Assembly: GCA_030044075.1 (NCBI GenBank)
Contig: JASHWM010000137.1
Span: 1 to 10,555, forward strand
DNA: 10,555 bases
From: Candidatus Rhabdochlamydia sp.
GTDB taxonomy: Bacteria > Chlamydiota > Chlamydiia > Chlamydiales > Rhabdochlamydiaceae
Direction: 5' to 3'
The notes beneath the pieces are model-generated. The model did no database searches and was not told the DNA's origin. It saw only the letters and a program-made list of their open reading frames with translations. Below, one piece after another: positions 1 through 6,141 of this stretch. Position numbers and translations under genes: made by a program. Every line of letters begins with the position of its first letter. The first letter of the stretch is position 1.

Positions 1-666
1 TTCTCTGTTGAGGCGAACGTCGGAAAGCCTGAAGTATCCTATAAGGAGACGATCACGATCCCTGGAAAATGCGAGACAAAGTATGTCAAGCAGTCCGGAG
101 GCCGTGGACAATACGCTCACGTATGTCTTGAGATCGAACCGAATGAGACCGGTAAAGGCAATGAGATTGTCAGCAAGATCGTCGGAGGCGTCATCCCTAA
201 GGAATATATCAACCCAATTATGAAAGGGATTGAAGAAGGCCTTGCAACGGGAGTTCTTGCCGGCTATAACCTCATCGATGTCAAGATCGCAATTGTCTAT
301 GGTTCATACCACGAAGTAGACTCAAGCGAGATGGCGTTTAAGATTTGCGGTTCTATGGCAATCAAAGAAGCTGCCCGCAAGTGCAGTCCGATCCTCCTCG
401 AACCGATCATGAAAGTGGTGGTCACAACGCCAGAGCAATTTATGGGCGATGTGATCGGCGATATTAACAGACGCCGTGGTAAAATCTTAAATCAAACTAC
501 ACACAAAGGAACGATCCTCGTTGATTCAGAAGTGCCTTTAAGCGAAATGTTTGGCTATTCCACACAGTTGCGCTCCCTCAGTTCAGGTCGCGCGACCTAT
601 ACAATGGAACCAAGCCATTTCGAAAGAGTCCCACAAAAAATCCAAGATGAGATCGTTAAGAAATAA
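1..666 (+). CDS. fusA: Elongation factor G, C-terminal part (5' end outside window)
   Basis: EF-G is the GTPase that moves tRNA and mRNA through the ribosome after peptide bond formation; it acts in the cytoplasm. The open frame begins at base 1 without a start and gives 221 residues, about the last third of a protein of roughly 690 residues. What remains is domain IV ([15 protein letters not shown] near the start, then the conserved GGRGQYAHV loop and the GGVIPKEYI segment) and domain V ([22 protein letters not shown] followed by the GDINRRRG motif). The G domain lies off the left edge. The stop at 664-666 is 10 bases before rpsJ, so both are probably on one str-type transcript. Chlamydiae carry rpsJ right after fusA, which fits. 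The family call is essentially certain; only the N-terminus is unseen. Confidence 0.98.
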   Translation, partial: FSVEANVGKPEVSYKETITIPGKCETKYVKQSGGRGQYAHVCLEIEPNETGKGNEIVSKIVGGVIPKEYINPIMKGIEEGLATGVLAGYNLIDVKIAIVYGSYHEVDSSEMAFKICGSMAIKEAARKCSPILLEPIMKVVVTTPEQFMGDVIGDINRRRGKILNQTTHKGTILVDSEVPLSEMFGYSTQLRSLSSGRATYTMEPSHFERVPQKIQDEIVKK

Positions 667-669
667 GGA
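665..669 (+). promoter_or_regulatory. Ribosome binding site of rpsJ
   Basis: AAGGA overlaps the last two bases of the fusA stop codon and lies seven bases before ATG 677. It decides the rpsJ start over the longer open frame and suggests coupling to fusA translation. Confidence 0.75.
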
Positions 670-676
670 ATCATGT

Positions 677-994
677 ATGGCAAAACAAAGTAAACAAAAA
701 ATAAGGATCCGCTTAAAGGGATATGATCAAAGAGTCCTTGATCGATCAACAGCGGATATCGTAGAAGCTGCAAAGCGTACCGGAGCCCGTATTGCTGGCC
801 CGATCCCCTTGCCGACAAAAAGAGAGATCTATACAGTATTGCGATCTCCTCACGTCGACCGCAAGTCGCGCGAACAATTTGAAATGAGAACTCATGTAAG
901 ATTGCTCGATATTCTCAACCCAACCCCCGAAACGATCGACAAGCTCAAAGTGCTTCCTGTAGCAGCGGGCGTCGATATCAAAATCAAAGCCTAA
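677..994 (+). CDS. rpsJ: 30S ribosomal protein S10
   Basis: S10 is a component of the 30S head and, as NusE, can also join antitermination complexes with NusB. The 105-residue product has the normal family length and the expected landmarks: [10 protein letters not shown] near the N-terminus, an [12 protein letters not shown] helix, [20 protein letters not shown] (the conserved loop), [15 protein letters not shown] and a C-terminal GVDIKIKA strand. The frame is open upstream inside fusA, but ATG 677 is chosen because it gives the normal N-terminus ([11 protein letters not shown]) and has AAGGA seven bases before it, overlapping the fusA stop. A strong hairpin follows at 1003-1036, so rpsJ ends its transcript here and is not followed by the classic S10 operon. 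Confidence 0.98.
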   Translation: MAKQSKQKIRIRLKGYDQRVLDRSTADIVEAAKRTGARIAGPIPLPTKREIYTVLRSPHVDRKSREQFEMRTHVRLLDILNPTPETIDKLKVLPVAAGVDIKIKA

Positions 995-1002
995 AAAGCA
1001 AA

Positions 1003-1036
1003 ATACGCAAAAAGCAGGTCTCTGCTTTTTGCGTAT
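1003..1036. terminator. Strong hairpin terminator, probably bidirectional
   Basis: A perfect 15-bp inverted repeat (1003-1017 with 1022-1036, loop GTCT) starts nine bases after the rpsJ stop. On the plus strand it is followed by CCTTCTTAATT, a weak T tract. On the minus strand it is followed by TTTGCTTTTT, a better T tract, so it can also end transcription of the minus-strand gene whose stop is at 1059-1061. It separates the fusA-rpsJ operon from the accessory genes. Confidence 0.88.
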
Positions 1037-1058
1037 CCTTCTTAATTAAAAAAATTTT

Positions 1059-1406
1059 CTAGTCTTCCGTCGATTCGGGATGAACCTTATTGTTTAACCC
1101 TTTTCCTTTTACCGCTCTTACGATCTTAGTAAGAGTACTTTCTCTTTCAACATCTTTAGTGGATAATTCCGTTTCGTTTTTATAATTTCTGGCTTCAGGA
1201 TCAATCTTTAATTTCTCGGCAAATGCCCTTTCCATTTTATCTTGATAGCTGATTACAGCGTGTTCAGTTACCACAGCGGCAACTTCCGCTGCCACCGTAT
1301 CTTGAAAAAGAGCTTCGACCGGGACATCCGCAACGTAAAAAGGAAGTCCTAGACCATCTCCGATCTCTTTAAACACATTAAGGTTCTCTAGTAAATCGTT
1401 TCTCAT
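1059..1406 (-). CDS. Hypothetical protein, 115 aa
   Basis: I do not recognise this protein. It has 115 residues, no signal peptide, no membrane segment and no cysteine. The N-terminal half is mildly hydrophobic and likely helical (about residues 3-60, including an Ala/Val/Glu-rich helix AAEVAAVVTEHAV). The C-terminal half is charged (Lys/Glu/Thr) and probably disordered. ATG 1404-1406 is the only good start; upstream on the minus strand is AAAAAAGTGAATTT, with no clear Shine-Dalgarno site. The gene is isolated: it ends 23 bases from the bidirectional hairpin and its upstream side is an AT-rich gap. Its amino acid use looks like a real protein and the frame is clean, but a role cannot be assigned. 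A secreted or lineage-specific chlamydial protein is possible. Confidence 0.6.
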   Translation of the reverse strand: MRNDLLENLNVFKEIGDGLGLPFYVADVPVEALFQDTVAAEVAAVVTEHAVISYQDKMERAFAEKLKIDPEARNYKNETELSTKDVERESTLTKIVRAVKGKGLNNKVHPESTED

Positions 1407-1839
1407 AAATTCACTTTTTTATAATTATTATTCATATTTAAATATTAATTATATCATATCAGCTATTATTTTTAATTTAATTTTAAAAATAATTTTATAA
1501 TTAATTAACAATTTAAACTAAAAATCACAAATCTATTATTATCAATATATTACATCTTATGAATGCATTCTTTTTTCATAGATACTGATATTCAGTTACT
1601 TATGATTTTTATGAAACATTTTAGGGTAGAATCTGCTATCGAAAGACTTTATTTTGCGGATAAAAAACGCAAGTCGTTAAAAATTAAACCGATAAATTGT
1701 TTATATTAATGAAAACAACTTTAATTCATTTATTATTAATAAATTACGATATAATTTATACTAATTTAAACAAAATTTAACAATATATTAATATTTGTGC
1801 TATAATTATTATTTTAATAATAAAAATGGCGCAATTATT
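1407..1839. other. AT-rich intergenic region between divergent accessory genes
   Basis: About 430 bases of very AT-rich sequence with no convincing gene on either strand. It contains a promoter for the plus-strand gene (1777-1806), a 10-bp palindrome GAATGCATTC at 1561-1570, and a 13-base TATAATTATTATT copy at 1420-1432 identical to the start of the promoter stretch at 1801. A weak hairpin (TTGCG/CGCAA) lies near 1655-1672. I saw no tRNA or other structured RNA. Confidence 0.6.
1777..1806 (+). promoter_or_regulatory. Sigma-70 type promoter with extended -10 for the 1840 gene
   Basis: The -35 candidate TTAACA (1777-1782, five of six consensus bases) is separated by 18 bases from a perfect -10 TATAAT (1801-1806). 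TG one base before the -10 (1798-1799) makes it an extended -10. Transcription would start near 1813, about 27 bases before ATG 1840. This placement argues against the in-frame TTG at 1795, which lies upstream of the expected transcript start. It matches the chlamydial sigma66 (sigma-70 family) class. Confidence 0.6.
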
Positions 1840-2634
1840 ATGATGGGAATAGAACATAAAACAATTCTATTTATTACATGTACGTTAAATGATACAGATG
1901 GCGAAATCAGGGAGTATGCCTCTGCTTTAAAAGATAAAAAAGAGAAGAAAGGGCATAAGGTCGTCTTAATTGATTTCGAGACATCCGAGAATATTCCCCC
2001 GAATATCAAATTTGATGAGGTATGCTTTATTTCGCACCATCGATTTTTTGATCCTGAAAAGAGGGCTCTTCCATTGTCTGAGAGAACTATCGGCGGCTAT
2101 TCAATTCGAAGGATCAGAGAGAACGTATTCCAGCATGTATTTTCTAGAAAGATCTGCTCCATTAAATTTTATGGGTGCGAAACAGCCGTTGACGCCACGA
2201 CTTTGAATAATGACCACAATGGCATATCAAAAATCGTCCTGCCCGTTTCTGAGCTAAGCTCTGATTCGCTGGACTCTTTGCCGTTTGAGGAGAACAACCA
2301 ATTAAGCACGGTTGGCTACATTGCACTAGAAGTAAAAAAAGAACTTGAGAGAAAAAAAGACTTCCGAGAAGTGAAGATCCAAGGAATCAATGGGGTAGGG
2401 TATATTAAAAAACACAACCCAATGGTAAGGTCGTTTCACCACGACGCCCTCCCTCTTCTTAATAAAATTATCCAAGAAGAATCTCAATTAAGGAGCATCT
2501 CAAATAAAACGCAACTTCGAAAGCAAAAAGAAAAAATTGCAGACTTAGAACATAAATTTGAAAGAGAGCATGTCTTTGGAAAACGATCTGCGCATAACAT
2601 CCAATACAAGGTACAAATTGAAAGTTGGGCCTAA
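1840..2634 (+). CDS. Orphan protein with possible toxin-type cysteine protease (clan CD, C80-like) layout
   Basis: The product from ATG 1840 has 264 residues and no signal peptide or membrane segment. No family is recognised with certainty. Residues 8-12 and 41-45 are hydrophobic strands of an alpha/beta fold. Two motifs then look like the core of clan CD cysteine peptidases such as the self-cleaving domain of MARTX and large clostridial toxins: a hydrophobic strand ending in His-His (VCFISHH, H66/H67), and a strand ending in Gly-Cys (SIKFYGC, C113). The 46-47 residue spacing is close to that of those toxins. A conserved-looking INGVGYI strand follows at 183-189. Residues 211-250 are charged and helical, possibly coiled coil. 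The frame is open to a TTG at 1795, but that codon overlaps the promoter; ATG 1840 or 1843 is preferred, though no Shine-Dalgarno site is visible. Its end overlaps the convergent lipoprotein gene by four bases. The gene is real; the peptidase idea is inference. Confidence 0.72.
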   Translation: MMGIEHKTILFITCTLNDTDGEIREYASALKDKKEKKGHKVVLIDFETSENIPPNIKFDEVCFISHHRFFDPEKRALPLSERTIGGYSIRRIRENVFQHVFSRKICSIKFYGCETAVDATTLNNDHNGISKIVLPVSELSSDSLDSLPFEENNQLSTVGYIALEVKKELERKKDFREVKIQGINGVGYIKKHNPMVRSFHHDALPLLNKIIQEESQLRSISNKTQLRKQKEKIADLEHKFEREHVFGKRSAHNIQYKVQIESWA

Positions 2635-2993
2635 TAGCCGCCCGTAGGATGATTGGGATAGCCAGGATAATTGGGATCTGCCTGGTAGATCAAGTCATAG
2701 GCAGGCGATCTTTCCTGTGAATATCTCTTCCCGACGATCTTTCCATCAGAAATAGTGAGAAAATAATGATTTTCAACAACATAACCATATTGAAAGTCGA
2801 TCTTTTCAATATATTCATATTCATAGGCATTCATTCCTATTGAATACACAGAATTCGGCTCTCCAATCTGTGCTTGCAATTGGTTGATGGGCTCTCCCAT
2901 TTGAATGTTATCAAAGGTCGTCCGAGTCATCCTCGATGAGGATGAATAACAGCCCGCCAAGAGAAGCAATAAAGCGAGAGCAAAATAACGCAT
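2631..2993 (-). CDS. Small lipoprotein with BamE/SmpA-like domain
   Basis: The 120-residue product starts with a short lipoprotein signal (MRYFALALLLLLAGC), with lipobox LAGC and lipid-carrying Cys15, then a Ser linker. Residues 28-88 fit the BamE/SmpA/OmlA pattern: FDNIQMGEPINQLQAQIGEP is the helix-turn-helix part ending in LG-x-P-like IGEP, followed by Tyr-rich strands and a final LTISDGKIVGK strand. BamE is part of the outer-membrane beta-barrel assembly machine, but this domain is also found in unrelated lipoproteins, so a BAM role is only possible. The tail (105-120) is rich in Pro, Tyr and Gly. ATG 2993 is chosen over GTG 2999 because AGG (2999-3001) lies five bases before it and because the GTG would leave no room after the preceding stop. 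It is the third gene of the rodA operon, seven bases after the 146-aa gene. Confidence 0.82.
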   Translation of the reverse strand: MRYFALALLLLLAGCYSSSSRMTRTTFDNIQMGEPINQLQAQIGEPNSVYSIGMNAYEYEYIEKIDFQYGYVVENHYFLTISDGKIVGKRYSQERSPAYDLIYQADPNYPGYPNHPTGGY

Positions 2994-2999
2994 AGCCAC

Positions 3000-3440
3000 C
3001 TATATTCTTTGCCACACACGGCCACGGATCGTGGTGCGAAATTGGTCTCCTGTCGAGAACTCAGCACGCATCAAATAAGATCCGTCTTCTTGTTTTTCAT
3101 ACATTTCAAAACCTTCAAAACCAATCTCTTTGGCGCGGAATTCCCATGCTATAATTTTATCTGATAGGATCCCTGATCCGACTACCTTTCCGATCGCTTC
3201 GTTCTCGAGCTGGACGATAAATTGAGAATTGGACACGCTGGAAATTAAAAATTTATTATGCATTAAGTCCGAAATCCCCTTGATCTGGATCTCCTGAATA
3301 CATTCGATTTCTCCTGCATCGTTTGCATTCGAAATATTCCAGCGCGTGTAAAAGCCCAGCTCTTCCTCGACCATATTGAGCTGGATAATCCCTTCGCCCA
3401 GCCAAAATTTTGGCTCTAAAAGAAAATTATGATCACCCAT
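3000..3440 (-). CDS. Hypothetical protein, 146 aa, beta-rich, second gene of rodA operon
   Basis: I do not recognise a named family. The 146 residues have no signal peptide or membrane segment and alternate hydrophobic and polar residues through most of their length, suggesting a beta-barrel or beta-sandwich. The N-terminal LEPKFWLGEGIIQL and FYTRWNIS, the middle EFRAKEIGFEGFEMYE, and the final TTIRGRVWQRI give it a calycin-like look (G-x-W near the start, an R-W at the end), but this is only a structural guess. The start ATG (3438-3440) overlaps the rodA stop as TAATG on the minus strand, so translation is likely coupled to rodA. The lipoprotein gene follows at once. The context suggests a role linked to cell envelope growth, but nothing in the sequence proves it. 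Confidence 0.82.
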   Translation of the reverse strand: MGDHNFLLEPKFWLGEGIIQLNMVEEELGFYTRWNISNANDAGEIECIQEIQIKGISDLMHNKFLISSVSNSQFIVQLENEAIGKVVGSGILSDKIIAWEFRAKEIGFEGFEMYEKQEDGSYLMRAEFSTGDQFRTTIRGRVWQRI

Positions 3441-4573
3441 TAGAACATAAACCTTCTGCTATAAATACTTTGTAAAATGCCAAGAGCGGCCATTGTCGAT
3501 ATAATCGAAGACCCTCCATAACTGATCATCACTAAAGGAACCCCTGTAATCGGCAAGAAACCGCTCATCATCCCCATATTTACGATCATATGCATCGCCA
3601 AGTATACACTAATTCCCGCGGAAAGCAAACGGCCAAAGTGGTCTTTTGCTAATGCTGTTACCTGAAAACTAAAATAAAGCAGTCCAAAAAACAACAATAA
3701 TAATAATAAAATTCCAAGCAACCCGAATTCTTCCCCGTAAGAAGCAAAAACCGAGTCGGTGTGCGCCGCCGGGAGCCACTGCCTGCCCGTGAACTCGCTT
3801 TTTCCCCATCCGCTCCCTGTCATCCCCCCCAAAGAAAGGGCTGTCTGGGCCGCCTTTTGGTGGTAGGTATTTGGGTTCAAGCGCTCAAATTGATAGTCCT
3901 TGATGACCTTTGTGACAACAGGCCTGATCTCTTCATGGGATATCAGCCCTAAAAAGATGAGAGATACAAAGGCCAGCCCAACGACCCCAATTAAGCTCAT
4001 ATGAAATACAACTTTTCTTTGCAACCCTCCAAAATAAAACATGACAAGGGTGATGGGATAGAGGACAAGGGCTGTTCCTAGGTCAGGCTGTTTAAGGATG
4101 AGCAAAAAAGGGATCCCGACGATCAATAGACTTTGAAAAACAGCTTTCCCTCTTTGAATGAGCGCGCCTTTATACTCTAAAAACCAGCTCAATGTAATCA
4201 CAACGATCAGCTTTGCATATTCAGAAGGCTGAAAAGCAAAGCCCACTCCCGGGATCTTATACCATCGATGAACATTTTGGATCGCTGGAACAAAGAACAG
4301 GCCGAAGAGAAGAAACAGCATGCTCACATAAAGAAACCAGGTCCATTTGCGGAGTTTTCGGTAGTCGATGCCGGCAAAAAAAATATAAACGATCCAGCCA
4401 AGACCGAACCACTTGATCTGGCTTTTTGTAAGAGGCGTTAAAAAAATATCTTCGCCGATATCTGAAATTTCTTTCGTAGTGGAAGAGACCACCAAAAGGC
4501 TTATGAGCATGAGCCCGAGCAATATCGGGATCGTGCGAAAATCAATCCTCTTTAAGTATGTATGGCTCCACAT
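3440..4573 (-). CDS. rodA: RodA-type SEDS peptidoglycan glycosyltransferase
   Basis: RodA polymerises lipid II into glycan strands during elongation, together with a class B penicillin-binding protein (PBP2) and MreB. The 377-residue product is full length, with about ten predicted membrane helices. Family landmarks are VHRWYKIPGVGFAFQPSEYAKL (101-122, including Arg103-Trp104), KQPDLGTALV (161-170), YHQKAAQTALSLGG (237-250), LPAAHTDSVFASYGEEFG (267-284) with Asp273 at the place of the essential acidic residue, and GVPLVMISYGGSS (344-356). RodA is preferred over FtsW because of length, the short N-terminus and its place near birA, where I recall C. trachomatis rodA (CT726) lies. The start ATG has AAGG only three bases upstream, which is tight. 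It heads a three-gene operon and is divergent from birA with 61 bases between them. Pathogenic chlamydiae have only trace peptidoglycan made mainly at division, so the enzyme's use here may differ from rod-shaped bacteria. Confidence 0.95.
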   Translation of the reverse strand: MWSHTYLKRIDFRTIPILLGLMLISLLVVSSTTKEISDIGEDIFLTPLTKSQIKWFGLGWIVYIFFAGIDYRKLRKWTWFLYVSMLFLLFGLFFVPAIQNVHRWYKIPGVGFAFQPSEYAKLIVVITLSWFLEYKGALIQRGKAVFQSLLIVGIPFLLILKQPDLGTALVLYPITLVMFYFGGLQRKVVFHMSLIGVVGLAFVSLIFLGLISHEEIRPVVTKVIKDYQFERLNPNTYHQKAAQTALSLGGMTGSGWGKSEFTGRQWLPAAHTDSVFASYGEEFGLLGILLLLLLFFGLLYFSFQVTALAKDHFGRLLSAGISVYLAMHMIVNMGMMSGFLPITGVPLVMISYGGSSIISTMAALGILQSIYSRRFMF

Positions 4574-4634
4574 ATGCCTTGCCAGAATACAACATCCTTC
4601 TTATTCTATTGTATGCGTAAGCCACAAAAGATCC

Positions 4635-5396
4635 ATGGAAAAAGAAAAAAAAATTCATTTCATCACGCTTGGCCAAATCGATTCCACAAACGAATGGGCA
4701 AAAAGGAACGCTTCCTCTTTTTCTCCTGAAGACCTTACCTGTATCCTGGCGACATCGCAGACAGCTGGAAAAGGAAGATGGGCTAAAAATTGGCAATCTT
4801 GCGAAGGCGACCTGTTTGCGAGCTTTTGCCTTTTTACAAAAAGGAAAGACCTCATCCCACACTATGGGCAAGTGCTGGCGGTTGCTACGATAAAAGTTCT
4901 TAAGCAGCACTTTGTTGATGCGCAAATGAAATGGCCCAATGATCTTTATGCTGAAGAGAAAAAACTAGGCGGTATCCTGACAGAGTCGATCTCTTTCAAG
5001 GAAAACCCATTTATGATCATCGGGATAGGGCTCAATGTCAACATGGAAGAGAAAGAAGCATCCTTGATTGACCAGCCAGCAACCTCTCTTTTTCTTGTAA
5101 CGAAAAAAAAGAGCGAGGTGCATGAGCTGTTTGTCAACATCGCACATGCGTTCCACCAGGAACTTCTACTGCTTGAAGAGAAAGGTTTTGGATTTTTTGT
5201 CGACTTTTGCAATGACCATCTTTATGCAAAAGGAAAACAGGTCACTTTCACTCTGAAAGAAAAAACACATCAAGGACTATGCCTTTGCATCACTGCTGAA
5301 GGGAAGCTGCAAGTCCAGCTATCATCCGGAGAAATTATGGAAATTTCCAGCGGCGAGGTCAACTGCTTAAGAAACTTAAATCAGGGGTCACAATGA
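4635..5396 (+). CDS. birA: Biotin--[acetyl-CoA carboxylase] ligase, no DNA-binding domain
   Basis: BirA activates biotin with ATP to biotinyl-AMP and attaches it to a lysine of the biotin carboxyl carrier protein of acetyl-CoA carboxylase. The 253-residue product has the ligase landmarks in order: IDSTNEWAK (STN at 17-19, biotin pocket), QTAGKGRWAKNW (42-53, the adenylate-binding loop, usually GRGR-x-G-R-x-W, here GKGRWAKNW), KWPND with catalytic Lys99, KLGGIL (110-115), and GIGLNVN (130-136). Residues about 200-248 form the small C-terminal beta domain (KGKQVTFTL to SGEVNCL). There is no N-terminal helix-turn-helix, so it is a group I ligase that does not repress biotin genes. The frame is open upstream into rodA, but ATG 4635 gives the expected N-terminus; the ribosome site is weak (AAAAG). 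Its last 38 bases overlap the convergent nifU-like gene. Matches C. trachomatis birA (CT725) in neighbourhood, as I recall. Confidence 0.94.
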   Translation: MEKEKKIHFITLGQIDSTNEWAKRNASSFSPEDLTCILATSQTAGKGRWAKNWQSCEGDLFASFCLFTKRKDLIPHYGQVLAVATIKVLKQHFVDAQMKWPNDLYAEEKKLGGILTESISFKENPFMIIGIGLNVNMEEKEASLIDQPATSLFLVTKKKSEVHELFVNIAHAFHQELLLLEEKGFGFFVDFCNDHLYAKGKQVTFTLKEKTHQGLCLCITAEGKLQVQLSSGEIMEISSGEVNCLRNLNQGSQ

Positions 5397-6141
5397 GGTC
5401 CGGGAAGACCTTGCTCCTTAAAACCTGTTGGATCGCATTTAATGTGGCACCGGTCGCAGAATAGCAAGAAGTGCAAGAGCCCTCGTAAGCGATGATGATC
5501 TCTTTGTCATCGACCATTCGTAAAACACGCACCCCACCTGCATCAAGCTCGATATAAGGTCTAATTTCTTTTTCGATGACCTGTTCGATCACATAGATCT
5601 TTTGCTCAGAGCTCAGTTCTTTCCACCCAGGATATTCCCCCGTCTCCCCGGCGAGTAGTTCAGGAGGAGGCGCGACATAACTGCTGGGCAATGGGATGTC
5701 CATGCACTCATCGACAGCATTTTCTAAGGCTGAAATGACCATGTTGATAAAACCTGATGTTTCTTCGGGGAATGCAGAATAATCACTATGATCCCTGACC
5801 TGTTTATCAATTAAGTCCGCTCCCAGTCTTTTTGCCTGGTCATAATTTTTTCTCATAAGAAGATCGCATACCACCTCAGCAATTCCAATAAGGACGCTGC
5901 TTCCAAATATTTGAAACTTTGCATCTGCGATCACACCGTCGCTTTCATCAACAAGAAGGAAAAGAGCAACGGCTTCGCCGCTTGCAAGCTCTCCTTCTTT
6001 TCCTATGACAAGTCGCATTTGCCTTGACGAAGCATCTTCTTTTGAAAAAAACCCTGCATTTTTTGGGTAGTCGATCTTGTTTTGCAGTTTTTTACTGTAT
6101 CTTGACCATGTAAAGGGCGTAAAAAATCGTGAAGGGTTCAT
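5359..6141 (-). CDS. NifU-like protein with degenerate IscU domain and intact C-terminal CxxC domain
   Basis: The 260-residue product joins an IscU/NifU N-terminal-like domain (about 20-145) to a NifU C-terminal domain (about 178-250), without the central 2Fe-2S ferredoxin part of classic NifU. The N-domain follows the family pattern (IDYPKNAGFF, GEAVALFLLVDE, DAKFQIFG) but the three cysteines that hold the nascent cluster are gone: Ser54 replaces the one in the usual CGD motif, Ser81 the one in FGCG, and Gly130 or its neighbours the one in the last helix. The C-domain keeps its cluster motif CTSC (Cys223, Cys226) in YEGSCTSCYSATGATLNAIQQVL. It could therefore carry or transfer a cluster through the C-domain only, as Nfu-type proteins do. 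Start ATG overlaps the nifS-like stop by four bases (ATGA), so translation is coupled. C. trachomatis has a NifU-related gene (CT720, as I recall) beside a NifS-related one. Confidence 0.9.
   Translation of the reverse strand: MNPSRFFTPFTWSRYSKKLQNKIDYPKNAGFFSKEDASSRQMRLVIGKEGELASGEAVALFLLVDESDGVIADAKFQIFGSSVLIGIAEVVCDLLMRKNYDQAKRLGADLIDKQVRDHSDYSAFPEETSGFINMVISALENAVDECMDIPLPSSYVAPPPELLAGETGEYPGWKELSSEQKIYVIEQVIEKEIRPYIELDAGGVRVLRMVDDKEIIIAYEGSCTSCYSATGATLNAIQQVLRSKVFPDLIVTPDLSFLSS

Noticed and set aside
597..818. Minus-strand open frame of 73 codons across the fusA-rpsJ junction
   Set aside because: It is a shadow of two certain genes on the other strand and has no ribosome site.
1650..1680. 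Possible hairpin TTGCG/CGCAA in the AT-rich gap
   Set aside because: Only five base pairs with a long loop and no T tract; likely chance.
1795..1839. Upstream TTG extension of the 264-aa protein
   Set aside because: The TTG lies within the promoter and upstream of the predicted transcript start; the added residues (CYNYYFNNKNG) only translate AT-rich DNA.
1407..1839. Search for tRNA, small RNA or phage attachment site in the gap
   Set aside because: No cloverleaf, direct repeat pair or integrase was seen; composition is too AT-rich to judge small RNAs by eye.
4413..4634. 74-codon upstream extension of birA
   Set aside because: It runs antisense through the start of rodA and does not resemble the DNA-binding domain of bifunctional BirA; the ligase begins normally at ATG 4635.
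4542..5212. Several minus-strand open frames inside birA
   Set aside because: Low-quality Ser/Phe-rich translations opposite a certain gene with no ribosome sites.
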